Positions 48,701 through 61,200 of a stretch of DNA of 64,000 bases are shown in pieces; position 1 is the stretch's first letter; each line of letters begins with the position of its first letter. The DNA lies in the NCBI RefSeq assembly GCF_043641665.1, contig NC_092200.1, forward strand, positions 3,669,194-3,733,193, read 5' to 3'. This DNA comes from Enoplosus armatus. Its lineage: Eukaryota; Chordata; Actinopteri; Centrarchiformes; Enoplosidae. Below the pieces are notes generated by a model. That model saw nothing but the letters and a program-made list of their open reading frames with translations. It did no database searches and had not been told where the DNA came from. The position numbers and the translations under genes are program-made.

Positions 48701-50479
48701 GGCATTATCAGACCTCCTTTTGGCCCCCAAATGTGGCAGAGTGCAGCAAACAACAAACAGCAGCAGTTACAGTATGTGTGTGACCTAATTTCATCATAAT
48801 CTGCCCTGCACTGTGCCAGTTCCCAAAAGGTGCCATGGAATAACTTCATTTGTGAACATGGAAATTGAAAGGCTGCCATAAATGCAATGCAAAAACCGAA
48901 AGAAACGCTGATCTTAACAAGTCATTTTCTCTTGTCTTGAAACATTATTCTCATGTAAACAAGTGGCGAGTGTCACTTGTCCAAAGCAATTTAACTTGTG
49001 TAAAGAGTTCTAGTGGATTGATTGGAGTGAAATGAGTGGAGTGGCCTGCCTTCAAGATATTGACATGAAACAAATGACTGCATTGTAAAAATGAAAATGC
49101 CTGTTTTCCACTTAAGAAAAACATTTGCAAAAGTATTTGCTTTGATTTCCCTTGTTTCAAGATTGTTATGCTCGATTTGAGATTCAAACTAGCGCATTTG
49201 TATTTGAAGTATTACATGATCTGTGTTTTTGCTTTATTTTACAATAAGATGAATGTTTGTACAAAAAGCACCAAAAATGCCAGAAATATGTCACAATCTT
49301 GAAATAAATGCACTTATTTAGCTATAAACTTGATGTAACGTCATGCTTAATCTGACAGGTTATATGATTCTATATTCCTTCTAATGATATACTGTAAATT
49401 AAATCTCTATACTCTGAACGATGTATACAGTTGTGATTAATGGAAACAACTGAATAACAAGCATTACGCCCATAAAGTCAACATGTTTTACCCTCCCAGC
49501 TTTTACCCTGAGAGTATCTCAAATTAGAACATTAAAAGAGCTGCTATTGACGGTGTCACAACAATGTTAGAGAGCAAGGAAAGCCTTGACTCTTACATGG
49601 CCAATTTATCATTATTTTTTATTTTCGACAACCACAACTCAGGTAATTTCACAGTGCTGCTGCTACAAATCAGCACAAATGGCCTTGAGTAGGTGGAAGG
49701 GGATGCATATTCACTGTCGGTGTGGAAGTACAGTCTTTAGCCATGACCTATTCTTCTTGGCCAATGGGAAGGAGAAGTGTGCCAGCATGATTAATGGTCA
49801 TGATTACCTACTCAGAAAATGTGGTTTTCTGGCCCAGCAGCTTCACTTTTATGACTTAAACCTGGGGCAAGATGCTTCATCATGCAGGCAAAGCTGCATA
49901 CAGACCTCACAGACAGCGTGTGGTGATGACCAAACATATCACTGATAAAGTGTTTACCATCCACTGTTTGGATAGGAAGGTAAAGCCTCATGTGGATTGT
50001 TATCTGGACATCCATGGTGAAGTTTAACATCAATATTGGCCTCAGGAGTTTGTAGCCAGTGCAGGACGGACGCTAAATTTCAATCTTGCTGTGTGCTCGT
50101 GGGTGTATATGAGAACAAAACAGACTAATTGTATTACAGAATGTTCTGAGCAAATCAACCAGAGCAGGAAAGTGCTCTGAGGTTAAAATGCTTCTAAAAT
50201 CTCCTCCAATAGCTGATCTGAATCTAGAGTGGCTGCTTCATATCATAGAGAAGCTGCTGACCGAATAATCCTGGAGAGCCTCAAGGGTTTAATTGACGAA
50301 ACCACAAGATTAATACCATGCATTTTCTAAATTCCCTACTCTCTCTGTATGTTTTTGTGTGTGCGTGAAGGCATAAAAGCCAGTGCATCTGTAGGAGCCT
50401 GTGTGCCTGTTTGTGCTTGCTTTTGCAGCACTCGTGTGCTAAGGAGCTCCCAGACGACGCTCCCTAATCATTAACCTAA
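45721..50479. other. Unannotated non-coding stretch
   Basis: No recognised exon. A pyrimidine-rich run lies near 47304-47330. The 119-codon plus-strand frame at 49586-49945 is not recognised. Possible regulatory islands cannot be separated from background. Confidence 0.4.
47675..47696 (+). other. G-quadruplex-capable G-rich run
   Basis: G-runs of 6, 6 and 7 separated by tt and t. The last run can be divided into two triplets with a one-base loop, which satisfies the four-run rule. Confidence 0.7.
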
Positions 50480-50790
50480 AGTTAATTTCTGTCACAAACA
50501 CCACAGCGGCCCTCATTACGACTCAGTGCTACTCCACCTCCACCAAATGACTCTATATCTTGCCTCTGAGCCTCAAAGGTTAGCCCCTCTAAAAGGTTAC
50601 AGCTCCCTGTGACATTTCCCTTGATGACTTATTTGGCTCTTTGTTTTTGATAAATATAAACTAGCTTGTTGTTGCCACTTGGAATTACTCATTCATTAAG
50701 CCATAAGAGAATTTCTTGGATTAAAATGAACCCTTAATGAGGAAAAAAGACCTGTGATTAATCGAAGATGTAAATGAGCGAGCTTTTTGA
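50480..50790. promoter_or_regulatory. Possible conserved non-coding element
   Basis: Repeat-free. Motifs include a FOX-like gataaatataaac (about 50648), cattcattaagc (about 50690), ccttaatgagg (about 50731) and tgattaat (about 50755). It could be a developmental enhancer; untested. Confidence 0.25.
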
Positions 50791-51838
50791 GAGACCATCT
50801 ATGACTTTTGTCAACTTCTGTCAAATATGAAGGAGTTTCATTTTAATGATTCCAACATCAACAGCTCACAGCTACGTTGATGGTGCACTGCAACTGACTG
50901 ACTAACTGATAAATATTAAAGTCACATTAATTAGAGCCGATAACAGAAACATCAAGTAAAGAGGAAATATATCAAATACTAAGTACTCTAATAATCTTCC
51001 ATTTGCTTTTTTGGCTGGGGGGCAAAATTTCTTGTGGCACTCACACCATCATCCATCACTGAGCAGCCGAAAATACGAGAGCTGCTGAGGTTGTTCCAAC
51101 ACTACAGGCAGAGAGTTCTGAAAGTGAGAAATCTCAGTTCCTGGCTCGGTAGCAGCTGACTCACTGGCAATGATCAACAACCCTATCAAACCCTGCAGAT
51201 ATATCATGGTCATTTTTGTGCTACGGGACCTTAAAATCTTACTTATTGCACCTTAACACCTTTAAATATGTCAGTAGCCCCCATTACATATGTCAGGCGA
51301 TGCTTATGCACATAAAATGCAGCCGCAAATTCATCTAGACAAACAGTAATCCCATCTCTTAAAGCAGGGTCACAGGACCTGGCTGCATGGATGCCAGCTT
51401 CAATTACAGAGTTGATTGAACTTGTGGTCAGGCTGTGGTAAGGCCTAATTTAGCTAGGAATTCTGGGTTGCAATGACCCCTTTAACCTCACATTCAAGAA
51501 CCAACCAGAAACCAGCCAAATCCGACAGATTCAATAATGATACAGACAAGGACTTTCCTCCATGAATATAACATTTATTATGGATTAAATATATATTTTT
51601 TTAGAAATCAATTATCTTAAATGTTTTTATTATTTAAAATACATTGAGGGATAAAAATGCTACAAATTAATACTGGGAGGTAGGTGAGGGAAATGCTAGC
51701 ATTGAGCACACATAGCACAAAAAGGTCTAAAGCTGATTTAAGGACCTACTGGGAAATTTGCTTTTAGATCAGGGGAGTAATGGTGTTTGCAGTACCGTAG
51801 AATAGACAGCAAGGGACATTTTCACTGCTGGCTACATT
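50791..51838. other. Unannotated non-coding stretch
   Basis: AT-rich; no exon or repeat recognised. Confidence 0.45.
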
Positions 51839-52510
51839 TTACTCTGGGGTTCTTAAATTGGCCTTGAAACCCTCATGCTGTAGACAGCTCAAGACCAGGT
51901 TCAGGCGATTGAAGTGGCCATCGAGACAGAGCGGGAATGACAATCCTGGTCTCCGTACATCCTCTCCATCAGCCGCTGGAACGCACTGGGAGAATTGCAT
52001 AAGCCTCTGAAACTCAACAAGTCCTGTTCTGTAACTGGGACCTGCTGGTAACCACTGGCCAAATCTATGGTGGAAAACACACCAGGGCAATATGAGAGGA
52101 TACAACTTTCCCGTCTAACAAGTGGCGCATGTGAGAGGGGAGAATTTGCCTGAACCTGTGCATAATAAGGACATTATTATTAGAACAAGAGGATGTCATG
52201 CGTCACAAGGTTAGCACAACCCAGGTCCCACTCAGAAGCTGAAAAACACAGTCTCATAATGCATGGTCTCTGTTTGTTCCCTCTCTGGGTAAACCTGACC
52301 TTCTTGGGTGGAAAGTGTTGCTGTAACACTGCCAGACTCACGTCCTACAGTGGGGACTCCATCTGACAAACTTAGAATCTGAGCTTGAAGTCCTATGGGG
52401 TGGTGGGGGTGTTGAATGAATCTGTCTCACCTACATTTACCACTGGCACATACACGGTACCTCTGGTGATGGTGACCATCGATGGTGAGATCAGCACACA
52501 CTCAGGGAGG
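51839..52510 (-). pseudogene. Broken Ty3/Gypsy pol (reverse transcriptase remnant)
   Basis: On the minus strand three blocks of Gypsy reverse transcriptase lie in the expected order but not in one continuous frame. The block at 52080-52021 contains DLASGYQQVPV, the palm motif of Gypsy RT. The block at 51981-51946 reads FQRLMERMYGDQ. The block at about 51917-51855 contains HFNRLNLVLSCLQHEG. The YxDD catalytic box that should separate the second and third blocks is missing, and the segment between the first and second is shortened, so the copy is inactive. Upstream, at about 52498-52430, a VLISPSMVTI...VPVVNVG stretch resembles the protease-RT linker region of such elements. No gag, integrase or LTRs were found attached. 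Ty3/Gypsy elements are common in teleosts; this one is an old fragment. Confidence 0.8.
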
Positions 52511-52851
52511 GGCCGGCCCTCCTCAAGGGGCATCAGTCTCCCCCCTTTTGGAATGAATGAACCAGTCATTTCTGTGCAGGCTCAGCCATTTCTCTGATGA
52601 CTGGCAGCTCCTGTGTTGCTGCCAGGAGGCTGACTACAGCAGATCAGCTTCGGCTTTACGCGCTGCAGAGCCACTGGGGCAATGGAGTTTGTTGCCACCA
52701 TGCATGTGGTGTGTAGCCCCACCGGCCATGTTGTGGTCTCACCCCTTCCCGTGCCAGATTCATTGTGGCCTGCTGTTTGTTTTCTATTTCTCACTCCTTT
52801 GAGCGAAGCAAAAATATTCCAATAGTGCCACTCAGCAGAATGGCTCAGACA
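52511..52851. other. Probable further decayed element sequence
   Basis: Lies between the Gypsy remnant and a SINE. It is relatively GC-rich compared with the surroundings and may be more of the same retroelement, but no motif is recognisable. Confidence 0.3.
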
Positions 52852-53126
52852 GTGGGATGTTTAGACTAGAGATTAGAGACAAGGGGTTTCTGGCTTAAAT
52901 CCTTGCACTGGGAGAAGTGAATCATATGCTCTTGTGAAAGGCACGTGTCCCCGAAGTGCTGTGGTGGAGCTGCTCAGTGGCCTCAAGCTCTGCAGACTGT
53001 AGTCTGTAAGACTGTGGCTTCACTAAAGAGCTTAGAAGCACAGTGTACGTGTGATTGTGAAGCAGGGCAATGCTGGAAAATAAGACTGCATACTCAGCAA
53101 ACTGTCCCCAGATTAATAAATATTAT
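52852..53126 (+). mobile_element. SINE, copy 1 of a two-copy family
   Basis: A degraded head with B-box-like ggcttaaatcc (about 52895) is followed by a body containing ggagctgctcagtgg (52966-52980) and tactcagcaaact (about 53091). It ends near 'ttaataaatatt'. The same blocks in the same order and spacing type recur at 59757-59917, which establishes the repeat inside this window. Confidence 0.65.
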
Positions 53127-54495
53127 TGTGTCGGGGTGTTTAATTCTGGAGCCCGTGCTGCTCGATGCAGTCGGAGTTCCTCTGAGCCACATTGGTGTTT
53201 AAATTGATGGTTTGGGAAAGTTTTTGCTTTTCATGGAGCAGATTAAAACCACACAGCAAAACAGTGTAGGTCAAATCAAAGCCATGCCAGAATTTATGTC
53301 CATACCACTTTTTGAACATTTTGAACTCATTCAGACACACAGGAAACTGCTGTGTAGAGACATAATTTAGTTTAAATGACAAGACAATTGGTATTTATGA
53401 ATATATTGCACAGCAGCTATTGATGCCTTGATGAAAGGCATGCAGGCTATAATGGGGTTGAATCATCAGTGGAACCTATAAGAAGATACACAAGACATAG
53501 AGTATCTGACTGCTATAACTTCATTTAGACAAGCATCCATTAAGCAGGCCACACTCTGTCGAATTGTCACTCCTTTGCATTTGGTGCTGATGTGTAATCA
53601 TGCATGATTATATCAATATCATCATCTTATTTATACTGCGGTTGGTGCATAGCACACATCGTTGACTTCTGCTTATAGGTACATTTGAACAGGTTGTGTG
53701 GTGGTGAGCATATGTGAGCACGCTGATGTGGAAAAAAAAGGTGTACATGTAGCTTTAGTGTACAGAACCCACTGGTCCATCTGTCCCACAATGTGTTTGT
53801 TTTAACCATACTACATGGACCATGAAGTTAGAGTCTGTTGTTATGGCTTCACTGGTACGTCTCTAATCCCGTCATAGAGTGTGATCACGTCTGAGGCAGC
53901 AAGGTTCATCTGGGGCGCCGTGTTGATTATGTAATATCCATGAACATGGAAGCATTTTACTGCACCATAAAAATTTTTTAGGACACCCCATTTAATTTAT
54001 GATCTGCTGTCAGAACAATTGCATACTGTAGTGAAGCCATTTGATAAGAAATCACATCTCAAAAATGTCAGCATGTCAGGACCCCGAGACAACCCCCCTT
54101 GTTTGCAGTTCATTAGTGTGCTCGAGTAATGAGTAATCATCCGTCCAGCCATTTATTTTCCAGGGTTTATATGCTGGTTTCTCAGCTTGGTGAGAGGCGT
54201 GGTGCTCACCCTGGACAAGTTGCATGATTTGGAATTTCCAGTTCATAGAAACTGGAGCAACCAAAAGGAAATCCACAAAGACAAATGGGAAACTACACAC
54301 ATCAAAACTCTTCCCAGAAAAGCCCAATAGCTGTTAGCTATTGCTACTGATACAAGTAAGTGAGTCTTTCATTATGTCTAGGCTATTTCAATTTGCTTTA
54401 CTTAGGCTTTGCTGTTGTCACTCCCTACATCTCAAAACCCAGCCAGAATTAGTGTGTAGTACTGGATTGGGACACAGTTTAAGTCTTGCTTCCCC
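53127..54495. other. Unannotated non-coding stretch
   Basis: No exon or repeat recognised. Confidence 0.4.
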
Positions 54496-54609
54496 TGTCT
54501 CTCCCCATGGTGCTGAAACATTGACGTCTGTGTGTCTGTCCCCATCCATGGTTCTGTAACTTTCCAACGTAGTCTCTTGGTGTGTCTCTCCCCATGGTGC
54601 TGAAGCATT
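54496..54609 (+). repeat. Low-copy minisatellite, three units
   Basis: The phrase tgtctctccccatggtgctg occurs at 54496 and 54583, with a diverged unit (tgtctgtccccatccatgg) at 54533. Units are spaced 37 and 50 bp apart. Confidence 0.7.
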
Positions 54610-55679
54610 CAGGCCCAGTTTCTCTCTCTGTTATACACAAGTAGATGTTAGATCTATACTTCTTATACAGTGTTATAGTAATAATTATGATATTACAAAC
54701 CTAAAGAGCACATATCTAAATGTTCAAATGTAATATTGTTCTAGGCACACATTTAGGACATGAAACAAACCCGACAGATTGAAAGCTTTTTTAGAGAGTG
54801 GTACAAAACTTGTCCTGCTCTGAAAACCTGCTGCTGTGTACAGGGCATCTGGAGCCTGTGGGATTTAAAGAAAATGTTTAAATTTCACATGCCTTCAGGA
54901 AACCAGTGGTTGAAACAAAATGTGCTTGGCAGTCTGTGCACTTCTTTGTGGAAAAGCCTACTAACACTAGCTATTTATTGTTCATAGAGTAACTCAAACC
55001 ACTCCTGTATGACAGCAAACCTTGTTGTCAGGGTTTGATGGGGAACCTGTGTTTAACATTTAACAATGATGGATTTCAACTTTAAGGGGAAAGTCTCTAT
55101 TTCATGACAGATGATAGCGATATTCTATGAAACGTATTCCACTTCTAGTACTGGGAATTATATGGTGCTTTATGTAACACATATATGAATGCACGTAGCT
55201 CGCCTTTTTTGCAGGCCTATATTTATATGTTTTGAACTGAGCATTTCTCATATCATAACAGCATATACACTAATCCAATTTGGCTTATAGACTAATAGTT
55301 CAAAAATCCCTCTTTCCTTTAAAGCTAAATCCACTCTTAAATAATAATAAAAAGAGAATTCCTGTAGAAAAAAAAGAAAAAAAAGAAAAGACAGCAGCAT
55401 CCACTTGAAAGCCCTTTAAGTGGTAGTGGTAGCTTTGCTTTAATGAAGCAATAAACCTCTTGACAGGCACAATAATACATGCCAAAACACTACATTCTTT
55501 TGAATTAATAATTATCTATGAAACCCATATTTAAACCTTCATAATAATAACTTTAATACATTGAAACTCAACATATTATTGCCACTGGTAAAAAAAAAAA
55601 AAAGAAGAGAGATCGCTCATGCAAAGATTTTTACTAAGCACTGAGCACAGCGCGGACTAAGTGAAGACCAAAATGAAGC
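54610..55679. other. Unannotated AT-rich stretch
   Basis: Contains A-rich runs at about 55368-55390 and 55590-55604. No exon recognised. Confidence 0.45.
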
Positions 55680-56050
55680 ATTATGGCTTCTTTCCAACTG
55701 AAATCTTGACAAAACATTATAAATCAGGGGCATTGCCCTTAAATTGCTGATAATGCATTTCCCCGCTCTAAAATTACCCTTCTGAGGTTTGGGGACCTGG
55801 GGTGGAAAATTAATGTGATGACCCTCACTTTAATTATTTGGACATAAAATGGAGTCGTTACTAGTGGTCTGTGTCTCAGACGAAAGTCTGCGACAGGCAT
55901 GTGAACGTGAAAGTCAAGGTTACGTTAGTCGTGATTAACGGCCGGTCTCGGGCACAATGATCTGTTTCCTTTGAGTGGAAGTTTGTGTTAATGCTCAGCG
56001 TTATAGGACTGTTACATGAATGAGCTATGTCTAACAAATCAAAGCTATTT
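55680..56050. promoter_or_regulatory. Possible conserved non-coding element
   Basis: A long repeat-free stretch with gaaaattaatgtg (about 55804), ctttaattatttgg (about 55828), gtgattaacgg (about 55931) and tgataatgcat (about 55747). Its even composition and motif density resemble vertebrate developmental enhancers. This is the strongest of the composition-based candidates together with the next element. Confidence 0.3.
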
Positions 56051-56129
56051 CATGCACAAAAATGCACTTTTGATTGGCTATTGTTGATAAATATAAGCAA
56101 TTAAATGATGGTTGATTTTGAATTATGTC

Positions 56130-56480
56130 TGAAAGGGACCATTTCCTACCTGAGGCACACTGGGGCTTGACTTCAGGGACTCAAGATGTACGTGACGACT
56201 CTAAGACAGAGGGTCTTTGTCAATTTGAATCATTTCCCAGTTCAATTATTGCCCCCTCAAGTCTTTGAGCAGCCTAAATATTTCCCACTTTATTGCTCAT
56301 AAAGCACTACCGATTGTATTACTCATATCTGAGCAGATTGGATTACGGTAAAGCCCTTTGACTCTATCACTGTTGATTTCCCCCGAGGCCATAAAGTGAA
56401 CTTTAATGAATCTCCATTTTTACCAAAACCCTTGCTGTGAGGTGCCTTAATTTGACATGCCATGGGCAATAAATGAGTCA
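56130..56480. promoter_or_regulatory. Possible conserved non-coding element
   Basis: Repeat-free, with ttcaattattgcccc (about 56241), an OTX/PITX-like ggattac (about 56339) and ctttaatgaatc (about 56400). The separation from the previous element is under 100 bp, so the two may be one longer element. Conservation untested. Confidence 0.3.
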
Positions 56481-59400
56481 AAAGCCCAGACATCTCAAAT
56501 GACTAAAGGTGTCAGGTTCTGACCCAAGTCAGTAATTTCCGATTAAGTTCCATCAAGACGAAGTCCTTAATCAAAAAAATTGCCAAAAGAAATTCAAATA
56601 TTCCAAGAAGTGACTGATGGCCGAGGACTTGCAAGTGAATTCTGCTGGTTTTGTTATATCAGTGGACACATTTAATATTCAAGAAATGTAGAATCAGATT
56701 CAATTTATTTAGCAAGTGCAACGAGGAAACTTAGTAGTAACACGGAGCGATAGACAGATACAGACTTGACCATTACTACACATAAAAATGAATTGTTATG
56801 TGCTTAGTTTCTCTATTGTTTTTGTTGATTTTCTTCATGCGACTTGTTCTCTTTTACTACTTTGGTGTCTTTGTTATGAACTGGGTTTTTGTCATAAACT
56901 GTGTGTGATTTGGGGTATTCTGGAGAATCATAAATTTCAGTTAATCTCACGATCTCACAAAGTTTTGGGAAGGTTCTGGCCATGTTTAAAATGCATTTTT
57001 CTTTTTAAATAAGAGCCTCACTCACAGTAGAAAACTTCCTCGCACCAACTTTTGTTGTCAGATTTGAGGCAAACTTATTTTATCCTCTTCAGTAGATTTC
57101 TCCTTGTGTATCCACCACATAATCCTTTCATTGTGGGGAAATGTATTCCTCTTACTTACTTATTCCTCTCGCTTATTTGCATTTTCAGACTGTGCTCATT
57201 TCACACTGTCCTCTAACAAATGAGCATTTGCTTTGCACCACATATTTGTATCATACAATATTTATGTCTGGTACGAAGCTGGTGATTGCTAGAGGAAATT
57301 CCCAAGGTCCCCACTAGCCATCATTCATTATCAAGCGCTTTTCTATCATGCATGCTTGGAAAGGAGGAATGTTTGTACATCTATTTTTAAGACTTAGTGG
57401 TTCTGACCCTTTGGCTTCTTACTTTTTATAGTTTATTGTTGGTGATAAGTATATTCAAGCTTATTCGACTCAGTCGTTCTGGTTAAGAGCATTGACTTAA
57501 TTCTTCAAATGTAAAATGCAAATGTAGGAGTACCGGAACTGAAATCTAATCAAATAGACAGCAGTGACCTGACATTATTCTTCAACATGATGCAACTTGG
57601 TTGCAATGAGACTTAAAATTCAGCATGTCTGACGCAGGAATTAAGTCAGCACTGCGTGAACCATCGAAATACACTTCTTAGCTGACCTCCACGTTGCACA
57701 CTAAGGTTATGTCTTAATTGGACGAGCTTCAATACATGTTTGCTGCTAAAGTCACAGATCAGAATCTCCAAATTATGTAGGTGTAGTGGTCCTTGATATC
57801 CCCTATAGTCAACATTTGTGGGTTAGTACATCATTCTTTTGACATGAATTGGACTTCTGTTTGAATGCTCACCCTGCATCATTGCACAAAGGATTGCAAT
57901 ATCAAATCCTATTGGTAAATTCCACGGTTCCTAAAATATTTTACTGTCGGATGGCTGATGTCACCGACAGCCATGCTTTTTTAAATATTTCATTTTTTGA
58001 CAGTTTGCTAAAGCTCTCATCAGCAGTAGAACCAATAAGCTTTTCAGCACCATCACTGTCAAAGAACCATGGTAACAGATACGTTCATGTATATATTCAG
58101 AACATTGTTCGCATGTCTAGATACATCATGTTTGTTAGAAAAGTGTTTTAACAGCAAGAGAAAACCACAAAGAGGTGTTTTTAATTATTATGCAAGAATG
58201 ACTTTATCTATACTTAATTCTAAATGTATTTACAGTCTCTGGAGATTGCAGCTCCATCATATTGACATTGAAACAGCTTGAAGTCAGACACATTAGAGGA
58301 AAATATCTATGATCATCAGAAGGCATAAAATAGATGCATTCTAATAACTTCAGATATTTATTTTGGCCCGTTTACAGACCAGAGTATGCTGTGATATGTG
58401 CTATCCCAAGTGATTTCTGAAAAAGTAAATAAATAATAGTTACTGTTGTATGTTTTAACTTGATCTACTGTCTTTTCTACCCACTCTTGCAAACGTGAAG
58501 CCTCACTGTAGTTTGAATAGTCCCAGCATTTCGTCCAGGGTACTTCCTTTTCAATCTGATAACTTCATGGAAAATAATCATTTTACCAACTTTCGAGCCT
58601 GAGAATGTGGAATTGATTGTTCTTTTTTTAGGCGGCGCATTTGTTTATCTCAATGGAGTAGGGACCAGTGATGGTGACAGCATGTCAATTTCAAGATCAA
58701 TCGTTGCCTCCTTGCCTCTGGCCTTTGCATTACATTACCATAGTAATGACTTTTTGACCCTCCCTTTTAAAGTGGAGATCTACATTCCTAGTTGGGGAGA
58801 CAAATGGCGTACCTGAAAGTCATTTGTGGTGTGTAATGAATTATTCTCTATAGGACCTTGTGTATTCACACGTAAAGCATCATAGCTGACCATCCATTTG
58901 TGTTTTTCACAAGCGTGAAGGTGGCAGTCTGAAAATGTCTTCCAATAACTTTTTCTAATTAACTGCTGCTCGCTAGTACATTAACAATTTTTATGTTTAC
59001 AAAGTGAAATACTGTAGTATCGATAGTAAATTGAATAAGAACACTATATACTGTAAATATGAAATCTGCAAATATTTTCCACAAAACAAGAACTTAATTC
59101 ACTCTAAAAATAATATTTTTTCTATCATTTCCAATGCTTATTAGATGCATATTGAAGTATATTATTGCATGTGTATATTCTACCTGAAGTTCTTATTATT
59201 GTGACATATGTGCAGCTATGAACAGCCCACATCGGTTCAAGACACCACAAAATCATATAAGCATTTGCCACGTATACATTTTAATATAAAACAAAACATG
59301 TATAGTACTATACTAGAGAAATCAAAATAAATACTAACTAAGTAATCCATCTTGCCTTCTTTTCCAGGCTTTTGAGATAAAATTAGCAAACACCTTAAAA

Positions 59401-59481
59401 TCTAACAACCATTCCAAACACGATCCAGCCTAAACATTTCAATCTCAACACAATTCCCCCCACAGTAGAAATGTTCTGCCA
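56481..59481. other. Unannotated non-coding stretch
   Basis: No recognised exon. At 58631 a pyrimidine-rich acceptor precedes a 62-codon open frame ending in TGA, but nothing supports a real exon. Confidence 0.4.
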
Positions 59482-59654
59482 GGGGCGCCCTGGAGGCCCA
59501 GGGGTTAAGGCACCCACCATGAACCATAATGTTCCTGGTTTGAGCTGTGAGCCTTTGTTGCATGTCAGTCCCCATCTCTATCACCCCTAATTTCCTGTCA
59601 TCTGTCTACTGCCGGTTATCAAATAAAGGCATAAAATTCTTAAAAAAAAAAAAA
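59482..59654 (+). mobile_element. Well-preserved tRNA-derived SINE (plus strand)
   Basis: The tRNA-like head begins ggggcgccctggaggccca, with an A-box-like block at about 59491-59508 and a B-box-like ggtttgagctg at 59537-59547. The body contains ttgttgcatgtcagtcccc (59557-59575) and tttcctgtca, and the element ends in 'atcaaataaaggcataaa' and a 13-A tail. This is the standard organisation of a common teleost SINE and the clearest repeat in the window. RNA polymerase III promoter boxes are partly eroded; no flanking target duplication was found. Confidence 0.85.
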
Positions 59655-59756
59655 GAAAAACACAGTACATACCAGCCAGGGAAATTAAAGTTCAGGGAAA
59701 GTGATTATATACAACTCTCTCCTTCTATAACAATGCTACTGATATGCTCTTGAGCC

Positions 59757-59917
59757 AGGCAGCTGCTTCAGGGAGCTGTTCACTGGCCCTGAGCAGAGGA
59801 CCGTGGTTGTGCTGGGCACCTTGTTAAGTGTAAATGTCTGCTGCTGCATGAATGTAAAACGGGTCATTGCTGAAAAGGAACATGCCTGCTCAGCAAACCT
59901 TCCTTGAATTTAAAAAA
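59757..59917 (+). mobile_element. SINE body, copy 2 of a two-copy family
   Basis: Contains ggagctgttcactgg (59772-59786) and ctgctcagcaaacct (59886-59900), matching the blocks of the copy at 52852-53126 in the same orientation. The tRNA-like head is not visible, so this copy is 5' truncated. It starts about 100 bp after the SINE at 59482. Confidence 0.65.
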
Positions 59918-60954
59918 TCAGCTGGGAATTTGTGGATTGAATGTATGCCTCAAGTAGTTGTGTTATATCTGCAGCACAAGTGTTTCATTCAGTCTGCGAG
60001 CATTGCACACATGCTGATGGTTGTTTCAGATTGAAACCCCTTGACATCCAACATTTCACAAAATAATTAGAAAAATGCTGGCTTTACGTGTATTCCAATC
60101 AGCGTGTACATACTGTGCTGTTGTCCTGAAATAACACCTAATCATGTGTAGTGGTTACATTGGAGCTATAATAGAAAGCAGCAGCAGTTTGTGTAGTTTG
60201 GACAGTTGAAAAAGTGCTAGCTGAGAACAGGGAGAGGGGTCCTAATTAAAAAAATAAATATATAAATAAGCAGATCGCCTATTCACAGATGGCTGAAAGC
60301 CTGCCATGCAAGATGTCCCTCAGGATAGAAACTTGTCTTTGCTGCCAGACTGATATTTGGCATTTTAAAAACTGTCAGCAAGCCTCATTTGCTCTCATGC
60401 CATCCTGCGCTCATATCCGCGGTCACATAACTGTGCAGCCCTGGCTGGGTTAAGGTAAGTCCTGCCTTGGCCGGGTGGGGGAAAAGTCCTTTATGCCAGA
60501 AGATGTACTCAGTAACATGAAACACTGTGATGAGAGCCTCAAAAGAAGACATCTTAGTCAACAGCATAACCATATGTGAAGACTTAACATGTACTACTTA
60601 TACATGGCAGTTGGATGGAATATTTTCCTGCTGTTGGATGAAAGTCAACAACCAATTCCAGAAATAAGGACGACCAAATGTTTTAGGAGTTATCAGGGAT
60701 GTTTACACAGGTTTAAAGAGCCCAAGAGTCACGAAACACACTTTCAAAACACTTATGTAATATTTTACTGAGCATATAATGACATATGCTATTGTAATAA
60801 TTTATGTTACTGATTGAGTGAAGAAATAAGCCAAATATTTGATCATCCAATCCCAGCAGACTTTGTTTTGGCTCAATAGCAGCAAAGATGATGCAACATG
60901 ATGTCCCTGTAATTTTAACATGATAATCTTAGCTGATTATCTGTCTGTGGTTCA
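59918..60954. other. Unannotated non-coding stretch
   Basis: A perfect-looking donor (ttaag/gtaagtc, GT at about 60455) is present without a convincing exon. No repeat recognised. Confidence 0.4.
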
Positions 60955-61200
60955 GTTCAGTCCGGCGCTAATACCTGACAGCACATTGTCCTTGCCTCTC
61001 TGCTACCTGTTGTCGGGTGCCGAAAGGAGACTGAGGCTGTATTTTCCAGCTGTCCAAAGATATCACCTTGTGTCACCTTAAACCAGAACGACTGGCTGAT
61101 TGATTTTCCTCGGACAAATCGATGCATTCTTATTCACCCGGCCCTGGCAGACGTCGCAGAGTTGTTTTAAGCAACTGTTCACCTCAAAATTGAAATTCTG
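60955..61200. promoter_or_regulatory. Possible conserved non-coding element
   Basis: Repeat-free and of balanced composition, with ctaatacctgacagcac (about 60968) and E-box-like ctacctgttg (about 61003). Composition-based guess only. Confidence 0.2.

Noticed and set aside
58631..58816. Acceptor followed by a 62-codon frame ending in TGA
   Set aside because: Could mimic a terminal exon, but no recognised protein or polyadenylation signal supports it.
59482..59654. A functional tRNA gene
   Set aside because: Only degenerate A and B boxes; body and A-tail show it is a SINE.
60380..60453. Interval before a strong gtaagt donor
   Set aside because: The acceptor side is poor (few pyrimidines) and the frame is unremarkable.
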